44,541 nucleotides of DNA from Arcticibacterium sp047623945. Its GTDB lineage: Bacteria; Bacteroidota; Bacteroidia; Cytophagales; Spirosomataceae. Below the pieces are notes generated by a model that was given only the letters and a program-made list of their open reading frames with translations, was not told the DNA's origin and did not search any database. Where the stretch lies: assembly GCA_047623945.1 (NCBI GenBank), contig JBLHOT010000024.1, positions 1 to 44,541 on the forward strand, read 5' to 3'. A program made the translations under genes and the position numbers. The first letter of the stretch is position 1. Every line of letters starts with the position of its first letter. Below are positions 8,088 to 16,903 of the stretch, in pieces.

Positions 8088-9854
8088 TTAGATGGATTTG
8101 ACTTTTATTTTGTCTCCAATCTCAATAATGTTACTTCTAAGGCTATTCAACCTATATAATTGCTTTACCGACACTCTGTAATTCACAGAGATTCTATATA
8201 ATGTTTCTCCTCGTTTTACGGTATGTATCACAAACTTGGGTTCCTCTTTTACTTCTTCCTTTACGCCAAGCACATGCTCTTTCAATGTTTTACTATAGCT
8301 TTTCTGGCTCATAGGTTTTACCTCAATTTCTTTGGCCACCACACCCGAGTCCGCTAAGACAATAACATCGTCTTCTGGTTCTCCTTCTACAAGCTCTTCT
8401 ACCGTATTAGGCATCAATTCTGCTGGCTTCTCTGGATACAGTGCAACTCCTAAAATAGGGTCATCATTTAAAGAGTCTTCAAAAGCTATCTTTCTTTCAA
8501 TTTTGACGTATTCTACCAGTGCGTTTTTAGGTCGCTTTTCCTGCAAAAGAACCACTCTTCCTCTTTGAATGTCTTGGATATTCTCCAATCTATTATACTT
8601 CAAGAGATCGTCTAAGGCTATTCCATACAGCATGGATATATCCCAAAGTCTTTCTCCTTCTCTAGTAATATGCTTCTTAATAGGTCCTTTGTTATCTTTT
8701 GATTCTAAATAATAGACCTGACCAATAGACGTAACATCTTGCTCCGTCATATCATTATAAGCTAAGAAGTTTTTTATGGAAACATCTGCTTTATAAGAGA
8801 GAGTTACATAAGAATCACAGAAATCTGCTTTGATGCCTCTTTTGCCATTAATTCGGTAAAAGCTTCCTCCTTTATCTAGTGCCAGCGAATGGTCAGCTAC
8901 TAAAACCGGAAAGCCCAATTCTCCTATCGGAAAACCCGTATTACTTGAAATCTCTGCCAGTATCCTCACATTATTATAACGCACAGCAGGAACAATCACT
9001 AAAACGGGTATGTCTGTTTCAGGAATATAATTTCCTTTAAGCCAAAGGTTACTTTCTTTAAGTTCAAGTGGTGAAACCCTCAGGTCAGCAGCTATCACAT
9101 TCAAGTCTTTTAGGCTTCCGTAAGAATATCTATAAATCACCCTTTCTTCTACCGGCCTAAACGTGGGAAGACTAGCTTCTATCACCATTTTGAATGCCAA
9201 AAAACTTAAAACCGAACTGTAGGCAGGCCCATCCAATACCATGTACTTTTTACCGTTCCAGTCTTTATTAACCCCAATGAGATTAATAACTTCTCTGCTT
9301 ACGAGTTGAGAAAACAGCGTGGTACCCCAATTATTGTAAAGAACATTATTCCGACGAAAACCAATCATGGCTCCATCCGTTGCGATAAAAAAGTTTTTAC
9401 GCTCGTCTATCTTAAAATCTATATTCAGGTCTAAATCTGTTGCCAAATCTTTTGTCAGACACCAAAAAACACCTCGTTCTAAATAGCTAGTCTGAGCTAT
9501 ATTTACCTGATATTTATTGTAAAGCACCAAGAATTTGAAATCTTGGGGAATTACCGAATTTCTTAATTTTTGGCTTACTTCTGGAAGAAACAAAGCCAAT
9601 GCTTCTAAAGCTTCTTCTTTGGCAACCTTGTCGTTCTCCATCTTTCTAACCTCTTCTCTTAAAAGAAATCTGGAGGCGTCGTTTAACTGAAAAGTAACAT
9701 CCGCGAATTCTATCTCATACGGGATTTTTGGTAATTGAACTTGCCCGTTTGCTCTTGCGTAGGAAAGCATTAAGCAAAAAACAAACAGGCAACGTCTGGC
9801 CTTTTTCAGGCTAAGGGGTTCAATTTGGTTTATCAAAAAAGCACGTAAGTTCAT
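8088..9854 (-). CDS. LysM protein with a degenerate MltD-like domain
   Basis: Exported protein of 588 residues. A hydrophobic stretch at residues 21-35 acts as signal peptide. Residues about 46-240 follow the lytic-transglycosylase (GH23, MltD-type) pattern of Bacteroidota: FADVTFQLND, then VIPQDFKFLV and DERKNFFIATDGA. However, the catalytic Glu-Ser after the FKYLV-like strand is replaced by Asn113-Lys114. A weak LysM-like segment lies near 246-290, and clear LysM domains near 400-445 and 543-587. It should bind peptidoglycan, but cleavage is doubtful. A good promoter lies upstream at 9916-9947 and a terminator downstream. Confidence 0.82.
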   Translation of the reverse strand: MNLRAFLINQIEPLSLKKARRCLFVFCLMLSYARANGQVQLPKIPYEIEFADVTFQLNDASRFLLREEVRKMENDKVAKEEALEALALFLPEVSQKLRNSVIPQDFKFLVLYNKYQVNIAQTSYLERGVFWCLTKDLATDLDLNIDFKIDERKNFFIATDGAMIGFRRNNVLYNNWGTTLFSQLVSREVINLIGVNKDWNGKKYMVLDGPAYSSVLSFLAFKMVIEASLPTFRPVEERVIYRYSYGSLKDLNVIAADLRVSPLELKESNLWLKGNYIPETDIPVLVIVPAVRYNNVRILAEISSNTGFPIGELGFPVLVADHSLALDKGGSFYRINGKRGIKADFCDSYVTLSYKADVSIKNFLAYNDMTEQDVTSIGQVYYLESKDNKGPIKKHITREGERLWDISMLYGIALDDLLKYNRLENIQDIQRGRVVLLQEKRPKNALVEYVKIERKIAFEDSLNDDPILGVALYPEKPAELMPNTVEELVEGEPEDDVIVLADSGVVAKEIEVKPMSQKSYSKTLKEHVLGVKEEVKEEPKFVIHTVKRGETLYRISVNYRVSVKQLYRLNSLRSNIIEIGDKIKVKSI

Positions 9855-9915
9855 TAGTTTTCACTAACCATTTAATTTTCGGGAGGGTTATTCCCTTGTT
9901 TATCGTTTGACAGTT

Positions 9916-9947
9916 CAAACATAATTTATTGAATTTATACTTCCAAA
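9916..9947 (-). promoter_or_regulatory. Bacteroidota sigma-A promoter of the LysM gene
   Basis: Read on the minus strand, a -33 TTTG (9947-9944) and a -7 TATGTTTG (9923-9916) are 20 bp apart. Both match the TTTG / TAnnTTTG consensus of the Bacteroidota primary sigma factor. The transcript would start near 9912, giving a leader of about 58 bases. Confidence 0.65.
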
Positions 9948-9970
9948 TAAAAAGACAGTAAATATTAAAA

Positions 9971-10006
9971 ATATAGTCTTTTCAGTAATTACTGAAAAGA
10001 CTATAT
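9971..10006 (-). terminator. perfect 36-bp palindrome, probable pgi terminator
   Basis: The two 18-bp arms, ATATAGTCTTTTCAGTAA and its exact complement, meet with no spacer. It lies 43 bp past the stop of pgi, and the minus-strand sequence continues with TTTTTAATATT. A terminator is the simplest reading. It also sits just upstream of the LysM promoter, so a protein-binding role is possible. Confidence 0.6.
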
Positions 10007-10048
10007 GGTGACGAATGTCATTTTAGGGACATATAGGTTTTTTATCTC

Positions 10049-11701
10049 CTATTTACTCCACTTCTTGTAATGGTTAATTAAGCCGTTTGTAGAGGAGTCA
10101 TGTGAGTTTACCTCGGCTTCATTTAATAACTCTGGATAAATGGCCTTAGCCAGTTGCTTGCCCAACTCCACACCCCACTGATCAAAACTAAAGATATTCC
10201 ATATCACACCCTGCACAAAAATCTTGTGCTCGTACATCGCTATTAAGCTACCTAGAACTTTCGGGGTCAATTTTTTAACCAAAATAGAATTGGTAGGTCT
10301 GTTACCTTCAAATACCTTAAACGTTTTTAAGGCTTCAATATCGGCCTTAGCCATTCCAGAGGCTTCTAATTCTGCCACTACCTCTTCTTCTGTCTTTCCG
10401 TTCATCAAAGCCTCCGTTTGTGCGAAGAAGTTAGCCAAAAGGATTTGATGCTGTGAGCCAATTGGATTATGACTTTGTGCATGAGCTATAAAATCACAAG
10501 GAATAAGTTTAGTGCCTTGATGTATCAATTGATAAAAAGCATGTTGCCCGTTGGTTCCTGGTTCTCCCCATATAATAGGACCGGTTTGATAGGCTACCTT
10601 CTTACCATTTCTTGTTACATTTTTTCCGTTAGATTCCATATCTCCTTGTTGGAAATAAGCCGCGAAACGGTGCATGTATTGGTCGTACGGTAAAATGGCA
10701 TGCGAATCTGCATCAAAGAAATTATTGTACCAAATACCCAACAAACCTAGTACAACAGGAATATTTCTTCCTAAAGGCGTAGTTTTAAAATGAGTATCCA
10801 TTTCATGAGCTCCCAGTAATACATCCGTGTAATTCTTAAAACCGATGCTACAGGCAATAGACAAACCAATGGCACTCCAAAGACTGTACCTGCCTCCTAC
10901 CCAATCCCAGAACTCAAACATATTCTTTGGGTCAATACCAAAAGCTGAAACACCTTTCTCATTCGTGGATAAGGCCACAAAATGTTTTTTGACGTCCTCT
11001 TCTGCTCCACCACTTTTTAAAAACCAGCTCTTCGCCGCAGCGGCGTTTGCCATGGTTTCTTGTGTAGTGAAGGTTTTAGAGGCTATCATGAATAATGTAG
11101 TTTCTCCATTAAGCCCCTTTAACGTTTCGGCTATGTGTGAGCTGTCTACATTAGATACATAATGTACGTTGAGGTCTTTCTTAGCATAAGGCTTTAATGC
11201 CTCTGTTACCATCACAGGACCTAAGTCCGATCCACCAATTCCTATATTTACAATATCCTTAATTTTCTTACCCGTATACCCCTTCCACTCGCCAGACCTC
11301 ACCGACTCTGAAAAGGCTTCCATTTGATCTAAAACTCTATTAACCTCTGGCATCACGTCTTTCCCTTCAAAGAGTACAGGTGTATTAGAGCGGTTCCTTA
11401 ATGCCGTATGCAATACCGATCTTCCTTCTGTCTGATTGATTTTATCACCAGCAAACATCTTTTCAATCGCATCTTCTAAATGACATTCCTCTGCCAATTT
11501 CTGAAGATAAATCATAGTACGTCCTGAAATCCTATTCTTAGAGTAGTCCAACAAAATGTCCTTGAAACGAATTGTGAATTTCTTAAATCGCTTTGGGTCT
11601 TCTTCAAAAAGAGTTTTAATCGTCTTTTTTGAAATGGTTTTTTGATGGCTTTTCAGCTTTCGGAAAGCGTCCGTTTCGTTAAATTCTACAGAATGCAGCA
11701 T
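10049..11701 (-). CDS. pgi: glucose-6-phosphate isomerase
   Basis: Cytoplasmic glycolytic enzyme that interconverts glucose 6-phosphate and fructose 6-phosphate. It has 550 residues, the size of the long bacterial and eukaryotic type. Seen in the sequence: the phosphate-binding signature IGIGGSDLGP at about 153-162, SKTFTTQET at about 208-216, catalytic Glu356 in GDMESNGK, and His387 in GEPGTNGQHAFYQ. Nothing conserved is missing. The GH25 gene (11751-12548) is read into it on the same strand with a 49-bp gap, so co-transcription is possible. A long palindrome follows the stop codon. Confidence 0.97.
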   Translation of the reverse strand: MLHSVEFNETDAFRKLKSHQKTISKKTIKTLFEEDPKRFKKFTIRFKDILLDYSKNRISGRTMIYLQKLAEECHLEDAIEKMFAGDKINQTEGRSVLHTALRNRSNTPVLFEGKDVMPEVNRVLDQMEAFSESVRSGEWKGYTGKKIKDIVNIGIGGSDLGPVMVTEALKPYAKKDLNVHYVSNVDSSHIAETLKGLNGETTLFMIASKTFTTQETMANAAAAKSWFLKSGGAEEDVKKHFVALSTNEKGVSAFGIDPKNMFEFWDWVGGRYSLWSAIGLSIACSIGFKNYTDVLLGAHEMDTHFKTTPLGRNIPVVLGLLGIWYNNFFDADSHAILPYDQYMHRFAAYFQQGDMESNGKNVTRNGKKVAYQTGPIIWGEPGTNGQHAFYQLIHQGTKLIPCDFIAHAQSHNPIGSQHQILLANFFAQTEALMNGKTEEEVVAELEASGMAKADIEALKTFKVFEGNRPTNSILVKKLTPKVLGSLIAMYEHKIFVQGVIWNIFSFDQWGVELGKQLAKAIYPELLNEAEVNSHDSSTNGLINHYKKWSK

Positions 11702-11750
11702 TGTTTCTTGAGTAGGTGAGTAATATTTGGCAAATGTGTTTTAAAATGAA

Positions 11751-12548
11751 TTATAGACGAACTATCAATCTTTCAATCTCAGAATCCTCTCTGATAAATA
11801 CATTAAAATCTACGAGTGTTTCTATTCCCTCTAGTTTACCCGTCATGCTATGCTGCCAAAAGTAGACTTGGTCTAAATCATAACCTTGTAATTCGGGTAC
11901 TTCGTAGTGTGAAATCCAAAGCGGGTACTCCGCAAAATGCTGTTTTATATAATCTCTATAGATGTGCTTATTGGTATATATGATAGGCTTAATACCATAA
12001 TGCTGCTCTATCACTTCCAGCCATATTTTTACATTTGCAGCAATATTTCTTCTATTTCTTCCCCTTCCCAGTACTTCCCAGTCTAGCACAGGAGCGAAAT
12101 CTCCGTCATGCAGGTCTACGCTAAGAATGTAATTAAGAGCCTGGAGACGTGGATTGGTTGCTGGATTAAAGAAATGATACGCTCCTCTTTTAATATTTGT
12201 CTCCTCTAGTGCTTCCCAGTTTTCTTGAAAACGGTGGTCTACTAAATCAGTACCTTCTGTAGCTTTTACAAAGCAAAACCTTACTGCTGAATGGTGCTCT
12301 TTAAATGAAGTAACTTTTTCCCAGTTTATTTCACCGTTATAATGGGAGATATCTATGCCATGGGTGCTGTGTCGCATAGGCATTTTCACCTTTACCTCTT
12401 CGGTTTGCGGCTTTCGCATGCCATCTATCACAGACGAAGGATAGGAGACTAATAAAAGAAGTAAGACAAATCCATAGATAAAACTGAAACGCGACACACG
12501 ATTCAATAATTTATCTATCAGGGTAGTATGATTCTTTCTTCTTTTCAA
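11751..12548 (-). CDS. GH25 lysozyme-like protein, membrane-anchored
   Basis: Protein of 265 residues with one N-terminal hydrophobic segment at about 22-38, so it is anchored or exported. Residues 62-265 form a glycoside hydrolase family 25 barrel, which cuts the muramic acid-glucosamine bond of peptidoglycan. The active-site acids are in place: Asp66 in HGIDISHYNG, and Asp156 and Glu158 in PVLDWEVLG. KATEGT and RGAYHFF are further family blocks. It could serve cell-wall turnover or attack other bacteria; the context does not decide. pgi follows in the same direction. Confidence 0.9.
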   Translation of the reverse strand: MKRRKNHTTLIDKLLNRVSRFSFIYGFVLLLLLVSYPSSVIDGMRKPQTEEVKVKMPMRHSTHGIDISHYNGEINWEKVTSFKEHHSAVRFCFVKATEGTDLVDHRFQENWEALEETNIKRGAYHFFNPATNPRLQALNYILSVDLHDGDFAPVLDWEVLGRGRNRRNIAANVKIWLEVIEQHYGIKPIIYTNKHIYRDYIKQHFAEYPLWISHYEVPELQGYDLDQVYFWQHSMTGKLEGIETLVDFNVFIREDSEIERLIVRL

Positions 12549-12586
12549 TCTTACACAAAGTTAACTTTAATGGCGGTCAATTTCAA

Positions 12587-12624
12587 AAGAAAAGAGCCGC
12601 ATATTTAAACGCGACTCTTCTCTT
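12587..12624 (-). terminator. terminator of the peroxiredoxin gene
   Basis: On the minus strand, AAGAGTCGC and GCGGCTCTT form a stem around a GTTTAAATAT loop and are followed by TTCTTTT. It lies 20 bp past the peroxiredoxin stop, so the GH25 gene beyond it should have its own promoter. Confidence 0.65.
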
Positions 12625-12643
12625 AATCTTGTGTATTTCTTTC

Positions 12644-13279
12644 CTACTTATTTGGCTGTGGTGTATACCTTAAATATGGCTTCACCTCTTTCACTCCCTT
12701 AGGGAATTGTTTAATGGCATCTTCTGTAGAAATACTTGGCACCACTATGGCATCATCACCGTCTTGCCAGTCTGCCGGAGTTGCCACGCTGTAGTTTGCG
12801 GTTAACTGAAGGCTATCAATAACCCTTAACAACTCATTGAAATTCCTTCCTGTGGATGCTGGATATGTTAATGTTAACTTAATTTTCTTATCTGGTCCTA
12901 TGATAAATACAGAACGAACTGTAGCTTTTACAGAAGCATTTGGGTGAATCATGTCGTAGAGTTCAGCCACTTTTCTGTCTTGATCCGCAATAATCGGGAA
13001 GTTCATTTTTACATTATTTACTTCCTCAATATCTGGAATCCATTTATTATGAGAAGCCAAATCGTCTACAGAAACCGCCAAAACTTTGACGTTTCTCTTT
13101 TCAAAATCCCCTTTTAATAGAGCCGTTTTACCAAGTTCTGTGGTACACACGGGCGTAAAGTCTGCAGGATGAGAAAAGAGCATTCCCCATGAGTCTCCTA
13201 GCCATTCATGAAAATTGATAGGCCCTTGGGTGGTTTCGGCCGAAAAGTCTGGTGCGGTATCTCCTAATCTTAGAGTCAT
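12644..13279 (-). CDS. 1-Cys peroxiredoxin (Prx6 type)
   Basis: Cytoplasmic thiol peroxidase of 211 residues that reduces hydrogen peroxide and organic peroxides. The active site HPADFTPVCTTE places the peroxidatic cysteine at Cys45, with Thr42 in the usual position. No other cysteine occurs, so it must be reduced by an outside thiol, as in the Prx6 subgroup. The C-terminal extension (about 160-211, with a PKGVKEVKPYLRYTPQP end) is typical of Prx6. No signal peptide is seen. The gene is divergent from the ABC cassette at 13399. Confidence 0.93.
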   Translation of the reverse strand: MTLRLGDTAPDFSAETTQGPINFHEWLGDSWGMLFSHPADFTPVCTTELGKTALLKGDFEKRNVKVLAVSVDDLASHNKWIPDIEEVNNVKMNFPIIADQDRKVAELYDMIHPNASVKATVRSVFIIGPDKKIKLTLTYPASTGRNFNELLRVIDSLQLTANYSVATPADWQDGDDAIVVPSISTEDAIKQFPKGVKEVKPYLRYTPQPNK

Positions 13280-13383
13280 TTCATTGTTGTTTTAATTGAA
13301 TAAATCCTTTGAATACTTAACGGATTATTTGTACTAAAAAATCCATAAAAGGCATAAATGTTTCTATACCTTTTTCATATCAC

Positions 13384-13391
13384 TATTTTTG
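13384..13391 (+). promoter_or_regulatory. possible -7 element upstream of the ABC operon
   Basis: TATTTTTG matches TAnnTTTG and ends 7 bp before the start codon at 13399. No good -33 element is seen, and the transcript would be almost leaderless, so this is only a candidate. Confidence 0.25.
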
Positions 13392-13398
13392 TCCCAGA

Positions 13399-14040
13399 AT
13401 GGACATCCTAAGAGCAGAAAATTTAGAATACAGCTATGGTTCGGAGCTTACCCTTAAGTATCCCAATATCTCTTGTGGGTCTGGCAATCAGCTTTTAATT
13501 CTTGGCGATAGCGGCTCTGGGAAATCTACTTTACTTCACCTTTTAGGGTTAATCCTTCCTGTCCAGAAAGGTTTAGTGGCTATAAATGGAACAGAAGTTC
13601 AAAGCCTATCGGCCAAAAAAAGCTCGAAATTCAGAGCCGAGAATATTGGGCTCATATTTCAGCAGCATCACTTTGTGAAATCCTTGAATGTCAGAGACAA
13701 TCTTTTCCTGGCAAATTATTATGCCAAAAAGACGCCAGATAAACAGGGCTTAGAGCTCATCGCCGATCGGCTTGGAATCACTTCGCTTTTAAAGAAATCG
13801 ATCTTTGAATTAAGCGGTGGCGAAATGCAGCGAATAGGCATTGCAAGAGCATTGATGAATAAGCCCAAAGTGATTTTGGCCGACGAACCCACTTCTAATT
13901 TGGATGACAAAAACTGTGAAAATGTTTTTAGTCTTCTAAGCGAAAGCTCTAAAGAAATGGGTGCGGCTCTTATTATAGTGACCCACGACCAGCGATTAAA
14001 AGAAAAAGTGAAAACCCAAATCCAATTACAGATATGCTAG
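13399..14040 (+). CDS. ABC transporter ATP-binding protein, LolD/MacB type
   Basis: ATPase subunit of 213 residues. It has Walker A GDSGSGKS at 36-43, Q-loop in IFQQHHF, the signature LSGGEMQRIGIARA near 137-150, Walker B VILADEPTSNLD and the switch histidine in VTHDQR. This set is typical of ATPases that pair with FtsX-type permeases and move substrates across the envelope by mechanical coupling rather than import. Its stop overlaps the start of the permease by 7 bp, so the two are co-translated. The third gene, at 15241, suggests a relation to zinc-regulated PA4064-PA4066-like modules of proteobacteria. Confidence 0.92.
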   Translation: MDILRAENLEYSYGSELTLKYPNISCGSGNQLLILGDSGSGKSTLLHLLGLILPVQKGLVAINGTEVQSLSAKKSSKFRAENIGLIFQQHHFVKSLNVRDNLFLANYYAKKTPDKQGLELIADRLGITSLLKKSIFELSGGEMQRIGIARALMNKPKVILADEPTSNLDDKNCENVFSLLSESSKEMGAALIIVTHDQRLKEKVKTQIQLQIC

Positions 14041-15230
14041 TAAAATTGGTTTGGAAAAAAATATGGCATAAACGATTAAGCAGTTTCCTGTGCATTCTGC
14101 TTATGGCTATTGGCGTAGCCATCATTTCCCTGGTGGCGAATTTAAGTAAACAATTGGAAGGTAATTTCACGAAATCAATTGCAGGAATTGATATGGTAGT
14201 CGGGGCTAAAGGATCCCCCCTGCAGCTCATTCTTTCTTCCGTTTTTCATATTGATGCCCCCACGGGCAACATTCCACTGGAAGAAGTTCATAAACTGGAA
14301 AAAAACAGATTGGTGAAAGAAATAATCCCGCTTTCCTACGGTGATAATTATCGTGGATATAGAATTGTGGGTTCTGACCAAACTCTAATCTCCCATTATA
14401 AAGCAGAAATAAGTGAAGGTCGATTCGTTACTGAAAAGCTAGAGGTGGTTTTAGGAACAAAAGCGGCAAGACTTCTGGAACTAAAAGTAGGTGATAGCTT
14501 TGAAAGTGCACATGGCTTGGATGCCGAAGGCCAGTCTCATGATGAACAGGCTTATAGCGTCGTAGGTATTTTAAAACCCAACAATACCGTTTTAGACCAA
14601 CTCATATTATGCAATCTTGAAAGTATTTGGGCCATTCATAATCATGAAACAGACGAAGGCAACGAAGTAGTAGAAGCTCATGTAAACGAGTCTATAACAG
14701 CAGCTTTGGTAAAGTTTAGATCACCTATGGGTTTGATGACGCTACCAAGAATGATTAATGAAAACACAAAAATGCAGGCCGCTTTGCCTTCCATTGAGAT
14801 TAACCGACTTTTTAAACTGTTTGGAACCGGGATTCAAATTGCGAGGTATTTGGCCTTTTTAATTGTCTTTATTTCGGGTATAAGCGTATTTATTTCTCTC
14901 TATAACTCCTTAAAAGAACAGCGAAACGAGAAGGCACTTATGCTTACGCTGGGAGCTAGCCGAGGAAAGGTTTTCATTCAGCTCTTACTGGAGGGTTTAT
15001 TTCTCAGTTTTATAGGCTACATATTAGGTATATTTCTATCAAAATTGGTTCTGGTGGTTCTTTCAAAAGTTTTAGCAGAAGCCAATATCAGTCAACTGGA
15101 AATTTGGGAATTTGCACAAAGCGAAATTTATCTTTTGGCAATGGCGTTATGTATAGGAATACTTTCTGCGGCTATTCCGGCTTTAGGTATTTACAAAATC
15201 AATATTTCTAAAACGCTGGCGAGAGACTAG
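14034..15230 (+). CDS. FtsX/MacB-type ABC transporter permease
   Basis: Membrane subunit of 398 residues. One transmembrane helix lies near 18-40, followed by a large extracytoplasmic domain (about 45-270), and three helices at about 285-310, 325-350 and 370-392. This 1+3 plan is that of the LolC/E and MacB family. The conserved EKALMLTLGASRGKVFIQLLLEG-like cytoplasmic segment is present near 300-320 and contacts the ATPase. The gene overlaps the ATPase gene by 7 bp and is followed 10 bp later by a small exported protein. The substrate is not visible from sequence. Confidence 0.9.
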   Translation: MLVKLVWKKIWHKRLSSFLCILLMAIGVAIISLVANLSKQLEGNFTKSIAGIDMVVGAKGSPLQLILSSVFHIDAPTGNIPLEEVHKLEKNRLVKEIIPLSYGDNYRGYRIVGSDQTLISHYKAEISEGRFVTEKLEVVLGTKAARLLELKVGDSFESAHGLDAEGQSHDEQAYSVVGILKPNNTVLDQLILCNLESIWAIHNHETDEGNEVVEAHVNESITAALVKFRSPMGLMTLPRMINENTKMQAALPSIEINRLFKLFGTGIQIARYLAFLIVFISGISVFISLYNSLKEQRNEKALMLTLGASRGKVFIQLLLEGLFLSFIGYILGIFLSKLVLVVLSKVLAEANISQLEIWEFAQSEIYLLAMALCIGILSAAIPALGIYKINISKTLARD

Positions 15231-15240
15231 CATATTATCT

Positions 15241-15699
15241 ATGAAAAAAACGCTTTTATTGGGCTTATATCTATCGCTACTAGGCTCTTTGATCTTGAAC
15301 ACGGGCTTTAAAAATGAGGAACCGGTTTCGCTGACATGGAAGATTTTAGGTGATATAGACTTTAATAAAAAATGGAATAAGGCTGAAGGCATGTTTATTT
15401 TGGAACCTATTTTTGGTGCATCTGTGGCTCCATTAAAAGACAAGTTGGTCAAGATAACTGGCTACATGATCCCCATTGACATATCATCAGATTACTATGT
15501 TTTGTCTTCTAACCCATACGCTTCATGCTTTTTTTGTGGGGGAGCAGGGCCAGAATCTGTCATGTCTATAAAATTTAAGGGTAAACCTAAACGTTTCGAT
15601 ACGGATGATAGGGTAACGCTAGTAGGAAGATTAGATTTAAATAAAGACAACCTAGACGAACTCAACTACATCTTACAAGAAGCCGTTTTGGTAGAATAG
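15241..15699 (+). CDS. small exported protein with CxxC-GGAGPES motif, DUF3299-like
   Basis: Protein of 152 residues with an N-terminal signal peptide (about 1-22). It has the DUF3299-like order: TWKILGDIDF, then VKITGYMIPID near 70-80, then a cysteine motif CFFCGGAGPES at Cys96 and Cys99, and a C-terminal RVTLVGRLDLN strand. The two cysteines could bind a metal. DUF3299 lipoproteins are encoded next to a LolD-type ATPase and FtsX permease in the Zur-controlled PA4063-PA4066 operon of Pseudomonas aeruginosa; the same order of ATPase, permease and this protein is seen here. A role in metal handling is therefore inferred, not shown. Confidence 0.7.
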   Translation: MKKTLLLGLYLSLLGSLILNTGFKNEEPVSLTWKILGDIDFNKKWNKAEGMFILEPIFGASVAPLKDKLVKITGYMIPIDISSDYYVLSSNPYASCFFCGGAGPESVMSIKFKGKPKRFDTDDRVTLVGRLDLNKDNLDELNYILQEAVLVE

Positions 15700-15733
15700 C
15701 TTTCAAAAACCCCATTTATTAAAAAAACACAAA

Positions 15734-16321
15734 ATGAAAAAGAATCTTGCCCTAATTATCCTGTGCCTCTGTGCCATGGCTTTCGAAACCTCTGCTCAAT
15801 ATGATAAAAATCTAGCTATAGGTCTCAGAGTAGGCGAACCTCTCGGCATTAATATCCGCAAGTATTTCCAATATGGAGACAAGGCCTTTGATGTTAATAT
15901 AGGTACCTATGGTCTGTTTTATGGTCAGCACAGAAAATACAGAGATGGCGGCTATCATTTATTAGATAATAAAGGAAAGTTTACTTCTTCACAACCAGCG
16001 GGCCTTATGGTTCAAGGTATCTACTCATGGCATTACCCTCTTGGAAAAGGCGATGCCCTGAAAGCTTATTACGGATTTGGTGGTCAAATAAATTACAGAA
16101 CTTATGTATCTGAAGGCAATCTAGTAGGCACCAGACAAAACGGAGAAAAACATGTTTCTCTAGGACCTGCGGCCGCTGCGGGCGTTGAGTATAATCTACC
16201 TGGAAATGATATAGGCGTTTTCTTAGATGGCGGAGGATACTTAGAATTAGCTCCTGATCTACTTTTCACCCATCCACAGTTTAGTGCTGGGGTTAGAGTG
16301 AATATAGTAGGTAATCATTAG
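15734..16321 (+). CDS. predicted outer-membrane beta-barrel protein
   Basis: Protein of 195 residues with a signal peptide ending in FETSAQ. The mature part is a series of short amphipathic strands with alternating aromatic and glycine residues (LAIGLRVGEPLGINIRKYF, GTYGLFYGQHRKY, AYYGFGGQINYRTYV, FLDGGGYLEL) and ends in a strand, FSAGVRVNIVG. This looks like an 8- to 10-stranded barrel of the OmpA/OmpW sort. No specific family is recognised. It follows the DUF3299-like gene by 34 bp and may be read from the same transcript. Confidence 0.7.
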   Translation: MKKNLALIILCLCAMAFETSAQYDKNLAIGLRVGEPLGINIRKYFQYGDKAFDVNIGTYGLFYGQHRKYRDGGYHLLDNKGKFTSSQPAGLMVQGIYSWHYPLGKGDALKAYYGFGGQINYRTYVSEGNLVGTRQNGEKHVSLGPAAAAGVEYNLPGNDIGVFLDGGGYLELAPDLLFTHPQFSAGVRVNIVGNH

Positions 16322-16366
16322 ATCATTTCTCTAACAGATAAATGACAATTCTGGAAACTTTAACTA

Positions 16367-16903
16367 TTGAAAGACGTGTTAATTATTTATTACATTTTAG
16401 TTTCCTTTTTCATGTTAACACAACCTGTTTTCGACTTTAATGCATCCTCCAACATTGATGAATGGCGAGTAGTTAACGATGGGGTAATGGGTGGAAGATC
16501 CAACGGAAACTTTGAAATCAATCCCGAAGGTCATGCCTCATTTTCTGGCCAAATATCCCTTGAGAATAACGGGGGGTTTTCCTCTGTACGTTACGCATTC
16601 CCTAAAATTGATGTAAGTAAAAAAAACGAAATTGTTATCCGCCTGAAAGGAGATAAGAAAGCTTATCAGCTCAGAATCAAAGATAATTCAAGTATCTATT
16701 ACTCTTATATTTTCCCTTTCTTTACCAACGGAGACTGGCAAAACATTCAAATTCCCTTAAACGAGTTCTATCCTTCCTTTAGAGGAAGAAAGCTTGATTT
16801 ACCTAAATTTTCAGGAGCATCAATAGAAGAAATTGTCTTTCTAATAGGCAATAAAAAAGCAGAGCGTTTTGAGCTTTTGATTGATAAAATTGAATTGAAA
16901 TAG
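16367..16903 (+). CDS. CIA30-family protein
   Basis: Protein of 178 residues in the family of complex I intermediate-associated protein 30, a galactose-binding-like beta sandwich. Seen: FDFNASSNIDEWRVVNDGVM, GGFSSVRYAF and the last strand ERFELLIDKIEL. Bacterial members are widespread and of unknown role; a link to NADH dehydrogenase assembly is only known for eukaryotic relatives. A hydrophobic N-terminus (about 5-22) may be a signal peptide. It must start with TTG at 16367, since no in-frame ATG precedes the domain. The next gene starts directly after its stop. Confidence 0.82.
   Translation: MKDVLIIYYILVSFFMLTQPVFDFNASSNIDEWRVVNDGVMGGRSNGNFEINPEGHASFSGQISLENNGGFSSVRYAFPKIDVSKKNEIVIRLKGDKKAYQLRIKDNSSIYYSYIFPFFTNGDWQNIQIPLNEFYPSFRGRKLDLPKFSGASIEEIVFLIGNKKAERFELLIDKIELK

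Noticed and set aside
13280..13398. Zur-type operator upstream of the ABC cassette
   Set aside because: No convincing palindrome like the known Zur boxes was found between the peroxiredoxin gene and the ATPase gene.
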